The notes under the pieces are model-generated. The model was not told the origin of the DNA. It worked only from the letters and a program-made list of their open reading frames with translations, and ran no database searches. Both the position numbers and the translations under genes were made by a program. Below are positions 8,517 to 17,256 of a stretch of 64,000 nt of DNA, piece after piece. The stretch is from Pseudaestuariivita rosea (GTDB lineage: Bacteria; Pseudomonadota; Alphaproteobacteria; Rhodobacterales; Rhodobacteraceae), in assembly GCF_017592335.1 (NCBI RefSeq), contig NZ_JACNMP010000012.1, forward strand, positions 1-64,000. The letters are read 5' to 3'. Every line of letters starts with the position of its first letter. Position 1 is the stretch's first letter.

Positions 8517-9221
8517 TCAGACCATTTCAATCACGTCTTTATCAATGGCCAGCATATAGCCGCGGCGGGCTATGTTGCGCACCAATAGCTCGCTGACCAT
8601 CTGATTGCCCAGGGTATCGCGCAGGCGTTTTATGCGTGTCGCGCCCGCAGCTTCGTCGCAATCCGTCACGTCCTTGCCCGAAATCATCGCCTCAATCTGG
8701 GCACCGGTCAGCACATCGCCATCCATCCGCGCTTCGGCCAGAACTGATATCGTCTCAATTGCAGCCTCGGTCAGTTTGAATTCCATATTGTTCAGATAGA
8801 CCGCATTCTGATCCCGACTGATCAACAATGACGACACCTGAATGCCCGACTTTTCGATCTGCGCGATCCGCCGGTTCAACAACAGCAACATGATCAAAAA
8901 GACCAGCGCGGCGACCAGCAAGGCGGTCGCGAAAACCAGCAAAACGAAAATCACAACGCGATAGGACGCCAGCGTATCCGAAAAGGCGGTGCCCGACTGC
9001 GCGAGGATCTCAAGCAGCTTGACCTCGGCCTGACTGGTCAGGTCATCGTTTTCGATAAAGATCCGCTCAACCCGTTCATTAAACGCATTGGCATCCGGCA
9101 ACGAGATGAACAACAAGATCGACGCCAGCAGCAGAATGCCGACAATCGCAGCCATTCCACCCACAACAAGACGCATTCCCGACGTGCGGGCCCTAGTAAC
9201 GGAGGAAGAATTCTCCGGCAC
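8517..9221 (-). CDS. Membrane-tethered OmpR-type winged-helix regulator
   Basis: 234 aa from GTG 9221, which has AAAGGA at a good distance; longer versions lack this. Two membrane helices (about 16-41 and 88-116) flank a roughly 45-residue predicted periplasmic loop, then a cytoplasmic C-terminal domain (about 138-234) with the trans_reg_C pattern RIKRLRDTLGN ... LLVRNIARRGYMLAI. ToxR/CadC-type one-component sensors have the same parts in the reverse order (DNA-binding domain first). No receiver or kinase domain is present. It converges on the EPS genes and overlaps a small secreted protein gene upstream by 29 bases. Direct control of the EPS locus by a membrane or periplasmic signal is an inference. 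Confidence 0.75.
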   Translation of the reverse strand: MPENSSSVTRARTSGMRLVVGGMAAIVGILLLASILLFISLPDANAFNERVERIFIENDDLTSQAEVKLLEILAQSGTAFSDTLASYRVVIFVLLVFATALLVAALVFLIMLLLLNRRIAQIEKSGIQVSSLLISRDQNAVYLNNMEFKLTEAAIETISVLAEARMDGDVLTGAQIEAMISGKDVTDCDEAAGATRIKRLRDTLGNQMVSELLVRNIARRGYMLAIDKDVIEMV

Positions 9222-9474
9222 TGTCTTTCCTTTCACCCAATCCGTTTTCGTCGAACACGGATAATACATTCAGCAGCTGCCAGCCAACGTCACGCAAACG
9301 GCCGGTCAGTTCCGACTCAGCACTGCGTTTTGAACAGTCGCCGCGCAATTCTGCAACTCCATAATGCAGACGAAGCGGATTGTCCTGCTTTGCCTTGTAA
9401 TCTGCATAGCATTCGGCATGGACCGGCGCAGATGACAGGCTGACAGCAACAAGTATGGGGATCAGGATACGCAT
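9193..9474 (-). CDS. Small secreted protein, Cys-containing, upstream of tethered regulator
   Basis: 93 aa with a signal peptide (MRILIPILVAVSLSSAPVHA). The mature part starts ECYADYKAKQDNPLRLHYGVAEL and has a second Cys (RGDCSKR), so one disulphide is possible. Similar short proteins occur in Rhodobacteraceae without known function. The C-terminal codons overlap the start region of the tethered regulator gene, so they are probably co-transcribed; a periplasmic ligand or co-sensor role would be speculation. Confidence 0.65.
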   Translation of the reverse strand: MRILIPILVAVSLSSAPVHAECYADYKAKQDNPLRLHYGVAELRGDCSKRSAESELTGRLRDVGWQLLNVLSVFDENGLGERKDSAGEFFLRY

Positions 9475-9627
9475 GTATCCACCTTCCCGATCTGGGCCTG
9501 ATATTCAATAGCATTGTTCAACCCGGGCGCCGATATTGGATAACATCAGGCTGATATTGTTCTAATCGCTCATGCCTCGGCACCATGTCCGTACCTCGTA
9601 AAGGCGCCGGATGAAAGGATGGAAACC

Positions 9628-10056
9628 ATGAGCAGAATGATAATGACACTGTGTCTTGCAATCGGCTTTGCATTGACAGGTGCCGCACAGGCAGCCGCCG
9701 AACCGTCGGATGAAGACATCGCCAGACTGCTTTCCGGATTCTTCGGAAAGGAAATCAGGGGCGACGACGATGATGACCGCCGGCGCGAAGCCTATTGGCG
9801 GTATGATGACGATCGTCGGGATTGGCGGGACGACCGGCGCAAAGTTCTGCCGCATCGGTGCTTTCGCACCTATGAAACGCGCGATGGCCTGCGCCGTGGG
9901 TTCGCCCGCCGCTGTCTGAACCGCCACTATGACCATGCCGACCGTTTGCCGCGGAATTGCCTCAGCCGCGCGCGGACGATCAATGGCAAGCGCCATTACT
10001 ACAAAGCTCGGTGCCTTCGCAACGAAGGATATCGCATCGGCCGTTCCCGTTACTAG
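9628..10056 (+). CDS. Secreted Asp/Arg-rich basic protein
   Basis: 142 aa from ATG 9628 (AAGGATGG upstream); an ATG at 9619 lies too close to the ribosome site. Signal peptide cleaving near AAQAAAEP. An acidic stretch GDDDDDRRR is followed by alternating Asp/Arg and a basic, Tyr-rich C-terminus with four Cys (RCFRTYE, RCLNRHY, NCLSRAR, RCLRNEG), which could form two disulphides. No family recognised. A strong opposite-strand frame over the same DNA looks like a codon shadow. Confidence 0.7.
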   Translation: MSRMIMTLCLAIGFALTGAAQAAAEPSDEDIARLLSGFFGKEIRGDDDDDRRREAYWRYDDDRRDWRDDRRKVLPHRCFRTYETRDGLRRGFARRCLNRHYDHADRLPRNCLSRARTINGKRHYYKARCLRNEGYRIGRSRY

Positions 10057-10102
10057 GTCGAGCAGCGAGAGAGGGTGCGCCCTTCCTTCTCTCCACGCCA
10101 CG

Positions 10103-10134
10103 GAAGGGGGCGGCGGAAAAACCGTCGCCCCTTT
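10103..10134. terminator. Strong hairpin between secreted basic protein gene and engB
   Basis: GAAGGGGGCGGCGG pairs with CCGTCGCCCCTTT around an AAAA loop, with one bulge and one G-U pair, followed by TTTCTATTT. Serves two convergent genes. Confidence 0.75.
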
Positions 10135-10146
10135 CTATTTGCAGCG

Positions 10147-10797
10147 CTATTCAATGGCCGCAATGATGCTGCGCAAAGTGGCGATGCCTTCACCCTTTTC
10201 CGATGAGGTCACGACAATTTCGGGATAAGCTGCGGGGTGCTTGGCCAATGCACTGCGCACCTGATCCAGCACTTTTTCAAGGTCTTTGGCCTTGACCTTG
10301 TCCGCCTTGGTCAACACGCACTGAAATGTCACGGCCGACCGATCCAGCAGTGACAGAATATCCTGATCCACCTTTTTGATGCCGTGTCGCGCGTCGATCA
10401 GAACAAAAACCCTGCGCAACGACGCACGCCCGGCCAGATAGGCCTTCAGCAAACGCTGCCATTTTTCCACCACGGGCAAAGGCGCATTGGCAAAACCATA
10501 TCCAGGCAGATCGACCAAGTAATGCTGATCGCCAAGCGTGAAAAAGTTAATCTCTTGCGTGCGGCCGGGTGTGTTGGACGCGCGCGCCAGTGCCTTGCGA
10601 CCCGTCAACGCATTGATCAGGCTGGATTTACCCACATTGGACCGGCCTGCAAAGCAGACCTCAAGCCGATCGTCCGCAGGCAGACCATCCATTGCAACGA
10701 CGCCCTTCAGAAAATCGATAGGGCCGGCAAATAGCAAACGACCTTTTTCTTTGGCCGGTTCGTCCGGGTCCTGGGCAAGGGTGAAGGGCACGTCCAT
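10147..10797 (-). CDS. engB: Ribosome biogenesis GTPase EngB (YsxC/YihA)
   Basis: 216 aa. G1 GRSNVGKSSL at 51-60, G2 TPGRTQEIN, G3 DLPGYG, G4 TKADK: the TRAFAC GTPase set of YihA/YsxC, needed for 50S subunit assembly. Start overlaps the MOSC gene stop (TAATG), and that gene in turn overlaps yidC, giving one tight operon yidC-MOSC-engB as in other Rhodobacterales. Confidence 0.95.
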   Translation of the reverse strand: MDVPFTLAQDPDEPAKEKGRLLFAGPIDFLKGVVAMDGLPADDRLEVCFAGRSNVGKSSLINALTGRKALARASNTPGRTQEINFFTLGDQHYLVDLPGYGFANAPLPVVEKWQRLLKAYLAGRASLRRVFVLIDARHGIKKVDQDILSLLDRSAVTFQCVLTKADKVKAKDLEKVLDQVRSALAKHPAAYPEIVVTSSEKGEGIATLRSIIAAIE

Positions 10798-11540
10798 TAC
10801 GCGATCTCGACCGTGTCGCCCAGACTGATACGACCTGATAGCGTGACCTTGGCATAAACACCGAAATCATTGTGCCCCCACCCCCGATCAAGCGCATCCA
10901 GCACATCGGCATCGCGCTCACCGGTTTCGGGATCAGCATGGGTCGCCAGACACCGTGTGTTGCGATCAATGATCTTCAATTCGGCCCGGCCAATACGCAG
11001 CGTCTTGTCGATCCAGTCAAACTCTTCCCAGGGCTGCAGGCCTTCCAGCCAGATGTTGCCCCGAAACCGCTTTGTTGACAGCGGCTGACCCACCCTTTGC
11101 GACAAAACCTCAAGACTGTTTTTCGAAAGAATACTGATCGACGGAAACGGGGCGTCCGTCATGCCGTGTTTCTGTGCCCGCACGATATATTTGGACGCGG
11201 CCCGATTGTCGGGGATCAGCTGTGCAGACCAAGCAACAAAAGCATCGGTATCGCCATCCGGATCAAAAGTGATGGGGGCCAAATCGGGATGTGACAGCGT
11301 GATGCGGTTGGTCTTTTCGTCAAAGCTGGACTGCACGGCCATCAGCTTGGGCGCCTTGGCCCCCCGCGAAAAGTTCGAACAATGTGTCCAATCCGAACCA
11401 TCCGCTTTCGACGCCTCATGCGCCACGGCCCAGGTCCGATCCCACGGCACGGTCTGACCAGCCTGCAGGTCGACGGTCGTCAGCGCCTCACACCCATGCG
11501 CCTTGATCGGATGACGCCAAAGTTCAGCGACATGTGCCAC
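10797..11540 (-). CDS. MOSC-domain protein
   Basis: 247 aa, GTG start at 11540 overlapping the yidC stop by one base. N-terminal MOSC beta-barrel part (VAELWRHPIKAHGCEALTTVDL ... WDRTWAVAH) and C-terminal MOSC domain with NIWLEGLQPWEEFDW and CLATHADPETGERD, where the Cys is the usual sulphur/molybdenum-cofactor contact. Probably handles sulphur or molybdenum cofactor-linked substrates; the exact reaction is unknown. Conserved next to yidC and engB in this group. Confidence 0.85.
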   Translation of the reverse strand: MAHVAELWRHPIKAHGCEALTTVDLQAGQTVPWDRTWAVAHEASKADGSDWTHCSNFSRGAKAPKLMAVQSSFDEKTNRITLSHPDLAPITFDPDGDTDAFVAWSAQLIPDNRAASKYIVRAQKHGMTDAPFPSISILSKNSLEVLSQRVGQPLSTKRFRGNIWLEGLQPWEEFDWIDKTLRIGRAELKIIDRNTRCLATHADPETGERDADVLDALDRGWGHNDFGVYAKVTLSGRISLGDTVEIA

Positions 11541-13354
11541 TATTTGGCATCCGGTTTAGGGCGTTTTTTGAAACTGGATTTGATGTTGCCAAAGATATCC
11601 GGTTTGACGCCCTGACTTCGCATGATCAGGTACTGCTGGATGAATGTGATCAGGTTGTTCGCGATCCAGTAGATTATCAGACCCGAGGCAAACGTGCCCA
11701 GCATGAACATAAAGACCCACGGCATCCACGCGAAAATCATAGCCTGTGTTGCATCCGTCGGGGCCGGGTTCAGCTTTTGCTGCAACCACATCGAAACACC
11801 CAGGATGATCGGCAGAATACCCAGTGAGAAGATGAAGAAGATGCTGGTCGGGTCCGGTGTATCCCACGGGAACAGCCCGAAAAGGTTCAGAATGGATGAG
11901 GGGTCAGGCGCCGAAAGATCGCGGATCCAGCCAAACCAGGGCGCGTGCCGAAGTTCAATCGTTACAAAAATCACTTTATAGAGCGAGAAAAAGATCGGAA
12001 TTTGCAGCAGAATCGGCAAACATCCCGCTGCCGGGTTTACATTATGCGTTTTGTAAAGCTCGATCATACCTTTTTGCAGCTTCTGCCTGTCTTCGCCCGC
12101 AGACTCTTTCAGCTTTTCCATTTCCGGCTGAAGCTCTTTCATCTTCGCCATCGACACATAGGACCGATAGGCCAGCGGGAACAAAAGCGCCTTGATGATA
12201 AGCGTCAGACCGATGATCGCCCAGCCCATGTTGCCGATCAACAAATTCAACTCGTGCAGCATCCAGAAGATGGGTTTGGTCAGGAAAAAGAACCAACCCC
12301 AGTCGATGCTGTCGATAAAGCTGGGGATGCCGCCATCGTTCTGATAGCTGCGGATCGCCTCCCACTCCTTCGCGCCCGCGAACAGCCGGGTCGTCACAGT
12401 GGTTTGCGCCCCTGCCTCAATCGTTTGTGACGGCAGAACGGTCTCAAGCTGATAGATTTCGCGGACGGGATCGTATTTTGCGACAGATTTGAAGCGGTCG
12501 CCCTGTGGCGGGATCATCGCCGTCATCCAGTTTTTACCAGTAAACGCGATCCATCCGTTTTCTTCGACCTGCGCAACATCGGCCTGCGCGCGTTCGCGTG
12601 CGTTGAACTCGATGTCGGGCATGTCGTTGTATTTGATGCGATCAAAGGTGCCATCGGTCATCCGCACGACACCTTCGTGAAGGATGAAGAACCCGATCGT
12701 ATCAGGTTCGCCGTGCCGCGCGATGATCCCGTAAGGGGCAAGTGAAACAGCGCTGTCCGAGGTATTGGTAACCGACTGATCGATCGAAAACATGAACTTG
12801 TCATCAATCGAAATCTGTCGCTGAAAGGTCAGGCCCTGACCATTATCCCATTGCAGAACGACCGGCGTGCTTATCGTCAGTGGATTGTCTGAAACCTGTG
12901 TCCAGACAGTGTTGGGGCCGGGAACGGCATCAGGTTCGACACCAGACAGCGGCGCCCAACCGTATAGCGCGTAGTATGGATCATTCGAATTCACCGGCGA
13001 CAGAAGTCGAACGATGTCGCTGTCGGGGTCAATCGTTTCGCGATAGCCTTTCAGCGCCAACTGATCGATCCGGCCACCCAAAAGGGAAATTGAACCGCTT
13101 AGCTCGGGCGTATCAATTTCGATCCGTTCGATGTTTGCATCACTCGCAGCCGCGGTCGCCTGATCACCAACCGATGCAGGCTGATCGGCCCCTGTTGGGG
13201 CCTCGGCCACAGGTGTTTGAACGCCCTGTTCAACCGTTTGATCCGTTTCCGATGGTACAGGCTGTTCGGGGGGTGGAAAGAAAACAGCCCAGACTATAAT
13301 GACCACGAAACTTAAAACACATGCAAGAATGAGGTTCTTGTTTTGATCGTCCAT
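11540..13354 (-). CDS. yidC: Membrane protein insertase YidC
   Basis: 604 aa, the usual length for Gram-negative YidC. N-terminal anchor (LILACVLSFVVIIVWAVFFPP), a large periplasmic domain (about 60-350), then the conserved insertase core of five helices with ALLFPLAYRSYVSMAKMKELQPEM and NPAAGCLPILLQIPIFFSLYKV. Inserts membrane proteins with or without Sec. The rnpA and rpmH genes that commonly precede yidC are not here; 167 bases of gene-free DNA separate it from the EAL gene. Confidence 0.96.
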   Translation of the reverse strand: MDDQNKNLILACVLSFVVIIVWAVFFPPPEQPVPSETDQTVEQGVQTPVAEAPTGADQPASVGDQATAAASDANIERIEIDTPELSGSISLLGGRIDQLALKGYRETIDPDSDIVRLLSPVNSNDPYYALYGWAPLSGVEPDAVPGPNTVWTQVSDNPLTISTPVVLQWDNGQGLTFQRQISIDDKFMFSIDQSVTNTSDSAVSLAPYGIIARHGEPDTIGFFILHEGVVRMTDGTFDRIKYNDMPDIEFNARERAQADVAQVEENGWIAFTGKNWMTAMIPPQGDRFKSVAKYDPVREIYQLETVLPSQTIEAGAQTTVTTRLFAGAKEWEAIRSYQNDGGIPSFIDSIDWGWFFFLTKPIFWMLHELNLLIGNMGWAIIGLTLIIKALLFPLAYRSYVSMAKMKELQPEMEKLKESAGEDRQKLQKGMIELYKTHNVNPAAGCLPILLQIPIFFSLYKVIFVTIELRHAPWFGWIRDLSAPDPSSILNLFGLFPWDTPDPTSIFFIFSLGILPIILGVSMWLQQKLNPAPTDATQAMIFAWMPWVFMFMLGTFASGLIIYWIANNLITFIQQYLIMRSQGVKPDIFGNIKSSFKKRPKPDAK

Positions 13355-13521
13355 CAGGCTTTGCCACCGCTTTTGCTTAGTCAGAAGGGTTCAACAGATT
13401 GCAGTGTAAAAGGTCAAGCCATTTTCCCTGTTTTCACGTCACCACAATAGATCGTGCAATTACGTCACTGCCCAATTTGGACCCGATCTTGAAAATTACA
13501 ATGTTTTACGTGGGACGACTG

Positions 13522-15045
13522 TTATATGACGGATCGTAATTTCCGCTCGGCCGCGGGATCGGTGCGCCTGATATAGTCCCGCATCCACATGACGGTTTCC
13601 TCAACCGGCATCGCTCGCGAAATTCCAAAGCCCTGAACATAGGTACAACCCAGTTCACTTAATACAGCGTGTTCGCTGACCGTTTCCACGCCCTCGGCCA
13701 CGGTATCAAGGCCAAGCCTTTGCGCCATCGTGATGATAGCCGAAACAAGGCGCTGCTGATCCTGGTCTTCATCCAGCTTGGTGACGAAAGACCGGTCGAT
13801 CTTGATACGTTGAACCGCAAAACGACGAACATTGGAAATCGAGGCATTTCCTGTTCCAAAATCATCCAGATCAATATTGCAGCCCAAATCCGATAAGGCG
13901 CGCACATTTCGGGTTATGATATCATCCTCGCCCCGCGCCATAACGGTTTCCAGAACCTCAACCGACAGCCGATCAGGCGTCAGTTCGAACCGATCCAGTT
14001 GCCATTTCAACTTGTCGACCAGTTTGGGGTTTTGCAGCTCCATTCCGGAAAAATTGATCCCGATTGTCGGCACTTCAAAACCTGCGCGATCCCACGCGCG
14101 CAAGGCCGCAAAGGCGTGATACATGACGACCTCGCCCAGACGTTCCATCAATCCGGCTTGCTCAAGCTCAATCAGAAAATCGGCCGGTTGCAACAACCCG
14201 CGCTTGGGATGCATCCAGCGCGCCAAAGCCTCAAAACCCGCAAGCTTTCCGGTTTTGGCCGACACCTGGGGCTGAAACCATGGCACGATCTCACCATTTT
14301 CCAGCGCGACCGAGATTTCGTCGATCAACGCATTTCGGTTTTCGATCCTGTTGCGCATTTCCGGTACATAACACCGAATGCCAGAAGGCTGATTTTGCAT
14401 GGCATCCAGCAAGGCGCATTCGGCTGCATCCAGTAGTCGTTCGCCATTGGGGCTTTCGATACGCCCCGGCAGTGCAACACCGATCGACACCGACAAATGC
14501 AGCGTATGCGTATCAATGACCATAGGCTCTTCGACAGATTTCTGAACGCGCTTGGCGATCTGCAACGCCATCTCGATATCAAGATGGCGCATGGGCCCCA
14601 GTCCGATGGCAAAACAGTTTCCATCCAGCTTGACAACCAGATCCTCGTCCCGCATCGCGTCTTTGATCCGATCGGCCATCGTGATCAGACACTTGTGCAG
14701 AATGGCTTTGCCATATCTGCGCACGACCACGTCCGCGTCATCCAGTTCGACAACCATACAAAAGGTCTTTTGGTCGACGCCGTGACCCGTTTCCAGCGCA
14801 CTGTCCAACATTGAAATCAGATTGTCGCGGGGATCCCCCGGCATGACCTTGGGCTTACCCGCCCGCTGCCAGACCAATCGAAATGCATAAAAGGCAAAAA
14901 ATACAATCGGCAGCGCGAAACCCGCGATCAGCAGCGCCTTTTCGCCCGCAAAAGCATATGAAGCCGCCGTGCACGCGGACAGGAACCCGAACGACAAGGC
15001 CATCTCAAATACAGAATTGGCATTGTTCGCCTGCCGTTTCGACAT
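13522..15045 (-). CDS. EAL phosphodiesterase with degenerate GGDEF domain
   Basis: 507 aa. Two N-terminal membrane helices (about 12-60), a GGDEF-fold domain whose signature has decayed to LDGNCF (140-145), and an intact EAL domain: E272-A-L in GFEALARW, NFSGMEL, EVLETVM, DDFGTGNASISNVRR, KIDRSFV, VAEGVET. It therefore should hydrolyse c-di-GMP and not make it; the inactive GGDEF may bind GTP as a regulator. Stand-alone gene between yidC and ttcA. Confidence 0.9.
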   Translation of the reverse strand: MSKRQANNANSVFEMALSFGFLSACTAASYAFAGEKALLIAGFALPIVFFAFYAFRLVWQRAGKPKVMPGDPRDNLISMLDSALETGHGVDQKTFCMVVELDDADVVVRRYGKAILHKCLITMADRIKDAMRDEDLVVKLDGNCFAIGLGPMRHLDIEMALQIAKRVQKSVEEPMVIDTHTLHLSVSIGVALPGRIESPNGERLLDAAECALLDAMQNQPSGIRCYVPEMRNRIENRNALIDEISVALENGEIVPWFQPQVSAKTGKLAGFEALARWMHPKRGLLQPADFLIELEQAGLMERLGEVVMYHAFAALRAWDRAGFEVPTIGINFSGMELQNPKLVDKLKWQLDRFELTPDRLSVEVLETVMARGEDDIITRNVRALSDLGCNIDLDDFGTGNASISNVRRFAVQRIKIDRSFVTKLDEDQDQQRLVSAIITMAQRLGLDTVAEGVETVSEHAVLSELGCTYVQGFGISRAMPVEETVMWMRDYIRRTDPAAERKLRSVI

Positions 15046-15053
15046 CGTCCCTA

Positions 15054-15081
15054 ACCCCTGATACCTGTTTATTGCAGGGGT
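15054..15081. promoter_or_regulatory. Inverted repeat in the leader of the EAL gene
   Basis: ACCCCTG at 15054-15060 and CAGGGGT at 15075-15081, 14 bases apart, directly upstream of the start at 15045 and touching the likely ribosome site (AGGG). Could be an operator or a leader hairpin that hides the ribosome site. Confidence 0.4.
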
Positions 15082-15129
15082 AAGGGTTATCCGGCTTTGG
15101 TCATCGATCCGTTAACGCGGCATCGCAAT

Positions 15130-15981
15130 TTAGTTCGTATTTTTATCAATTTCGACCGACCCGCGCTGCAGGCTGGAAAAATCAAATAGCCCTGGATCCA
15201 GCAGCCGCCCGGGCCGCGCGTTCATCAAAGCGCGAAACATGACATTGCGGCGGCCGGGGCTGTTTTTTTCCCACGTATCCAAGATCTGTTTGACCTGCTG
15301 GCGCTGCAGACCATCCTGACTGCCGCATAGATCGCAGGGAATGATCGGGTATTGCATGGCCCGGGCGAACCTGTCGCAATCGGCCTCGGCCACGAAAGCC
15401 ATCGGGCGATAAACGAACAAATCGCCTTCTTCGTTCAGCAGCTTCGGCGGCATGGTCGACAGACGACCGCCGTGAAAAAGGTTCATGAAAAAGGTCTCAA
15501 GGATATCATCCCGGTGATGGCCCAGCACCACCGCGCTGCAGCCTTCTTCGCGCGCGATACGATAAAGATGTCCGCGCCGCAGCCGCGAACACAGCGCACA
15601 AAAGGTCCGCCCCTGCGGGATTTTATCGACAACGACGGAATAAGTATCCTGATATTCGATCCGGTGCGGCACGCCCATATCTTTCAGGAACTTGGGCAAA
15701 ACGGTCGCCGGAAAGCCGGGTTGCCCCTGATCCAGATTGCAGGCCAGCAGATCGACCGGCAGTAGGCCGCGCCACTTCAGCTCATACAGCACCGCCAAAA
15801 GCGTATAGCTGTCCTTGCCGCCCGACAGACAGACCAGCCAACGTGCATCGCGTTCAATCAAACCATAGGTCTGGATTACGTCGTTCACCTGACGCACGAT
15901 CCGCTTGCGCAGCTTCTTGAATTCGGTCGTATCAGGCGCGCCGTGAAACAGCGGATGTATGTCGTCTTGATCGTCCAGCAT
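15130..15981 (-). CDS. ttcA: tRNA 2-thiocytidine(32) synthetase TtcA
   Basis: 283 aa from ATG 15981, chosen because family members begin just before [19 protein letters not shown]; an upstream in-frame ATG at 16122 would add an unusual 47-residue extension. PP-loop [21 protein letters not shown] and CDLCGSQDG supply the Cys pairs for the iron-sulphur cluster. Adds sulphur to C32 of certain tRNAs. Divergent from the hydrolase gene at 16143. Confidence 0.92.
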   Translation of the reverse strand: MLDDQDDIHPLFHGAPDTTEFKKLRKRIVRQVNDVIQTYGLIERDARWLVCLSGGKDSYTLLAVLYELKWRGLLPVDLLACNLDQGQPGFPATVLPKFLKDMGVPHRIEYQDTYSVVVDKIPQGRTFCALCSRLRRGHLYRIAREEGCSAVVLGHHRDDILETFFMNLFHGGRLSTMPPKLLNEEGDLFVYRPMAFVAEADCDRFARAMQYPIIPCDLCGSQDGLQRQQVKQILDTWEKNSPGRRNVMFRALMNARPGRLLDPGLFDFSSLQRGSVEIDKNTN

Positions 15982-16142
15982 CACTTTTGTCCAAAACCCA
16001 GTGGCCGCCTTATGCCCGCGATGAGGCTTCAATTCAATCGTTCTGCGCAACCTGTTGCCGGGTAAGAGAAACCTGACTTGCACATCCATCCCGGTTCGGA
16101 TTTTCTGAATGATATCAAACAATTTATATTTCGGAGATTGGC

Positions 16143-17108
16143 ATGGATTACATTTTTACGGTGCGGCGTGTGCGTAAGGATGTTTTCGATAATGAACCGG
16201 GCAGCACTTATTTTTTGGCGGTGCCCGAGGACGCGCACGATCTTTCCCCACTGCAAACTGTTGGGCGGCCCGGGCGGATGCCCAAGAAATGGCTGAATGC
16301 TGTACTGCGCGAAGCAAAGCCCAAAAGCCCGTCAGATCAGGGTGATCTGCTGGTCTATGTCCATGGCTTCAACGTGTCGACACAAACGATGCTGTCGCGG
16401 CACCGGCTGATCAAATCGGGCCTGCACGCGCAGGGTTATCAGGGCGGTTTGGTCAGCTTTGACTGGCCCTCGGCCGATAAGGCGCTTAATTATCTGGAAG
16501 ATCGAAGCGATGCCAAGGAAAGCGCACGCCGTCTGGTGGATGAAGGCATCGCGATCTTTGCCCAGATGCAAGAGGAAGACTGCCAGATCAATGTCCATAT
16601 CCTGGCCCATTCGATGGGCGCCTATGTCGTGCGCGAGGCTTTTGATGATGCAGATGACCGCCGCGCGCTGGCCTCGGCCAACTGGATGGTCAGCCAGATC
16701 ATGTTCGCATCCGCCGATGTCTCGGCAGCTTCGATGTCCGAGGGCAATCCGAAGTCATCATCGCTTTACCGGCATTGCAACCGGCTGACGAATTATTCAA
16801 ACCCCTACGACGGCATCCTGTCGCTGTCGGGCATCAAACGCCTGGGCGTGGCCCCAAGGGTCGGTCGGGTCGGATTACCCGATGATGCCCCTGAAAAAGC
16901 GGTGAATGTCGACACCGGCCCCTATTTTGATGCCAACCGTGATCAGTTTCAAAATCTGGAATATCCTGGGCATTCATGGTATTTTCAGGACGCGACTTTC
17001 ATGAAAGATGTCCATGAAACCATCAGGGGGCAGGTCGATCGGAATGTGATCAAAACCCGCTTCCACGCGAATACCGGTTTTGGCCCAAAACTTGCTTTAA
17101 AGATGTAA
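16143..17108 (+). CDS. Alpha/beta hydrolase (DUF900-like)
   Basis: 321 aa, no signal peptide. [13 protein letters not shown] (oxyanion hole region), [11 protein letters not shown] and the nucleophile elbow [13 protein letters not shown] are typical of the DUF900 esterase/lipase-like group; a C-terminal His (PGHSWYFQD) could complete the triad. Substrate unknown. Possibly single-gene transcript. Confidence 0.8.
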   Translation: MDYIFTVRRVRKDVFDNEPGSTYFLAVPEDAHDLSPLQTVGRPGRMPKKWLNAVLREAKPKSPSDQGDLLVYVHGFNVSTQTMLSRHRLIKSGLHAQGYQGGLVSFDWPSADKALNYLEDRSDAKESARRLVDEGIAIFAQMQEEDCQINVHILAHSMGAYVVREAFDDADDRRALASANWMVSQIMFASADVSAASMSEGNPKSSSLYRHCNRLTNYSNPYDGILSLSGIKRLGVAPRVGRVGLPDDAPEKAVNVDTGPYFDANRDQFQNLEYPGHSWYFQDATFMKDVHETIRGQVDRNVIKTRFHANTGFGPKLALKM

Positions 17109-17165
17109 ACCACCCGACCAGCACGTCTATTTACGTTTAATATCAGCAAAATAAGGCCATTTTCG

Positions 17166-17224
17166 TTAAGGATATCATAATTCGAACATTGATTTGCACA
17201 GTTTTGTTGTTAAGGAATTGTTAA
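17166..17224 (+). promoter_or_regulatory. CtrA-like binding boxes upstream of RTX-Hint gene
   Basis: A perfect TTAA-N7-TTAA, the alphaproteobacterial CtrA consensus, lies at 17210-17224, 32 bases before the start codon. A weaker copy (TTAA-N7-ATAA) lies at 17166-17180. The spacing between box starts is 44 bases. The surrounding DNA is A+T-rich, so chance matches are more likely than usual, but the full box has exact spacing. Confidence 0.5.
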
Positions 17225-17256
17225 GTTTAGAAATCTGTAGTGAGTGATGTACGAAA

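Noticed and set aside
9562-10101. Reverse 179-codon frame opposite the secreted D/R-rich gene
   Set aside because: No signal peptide or ribosome site; the + strand gene has both.
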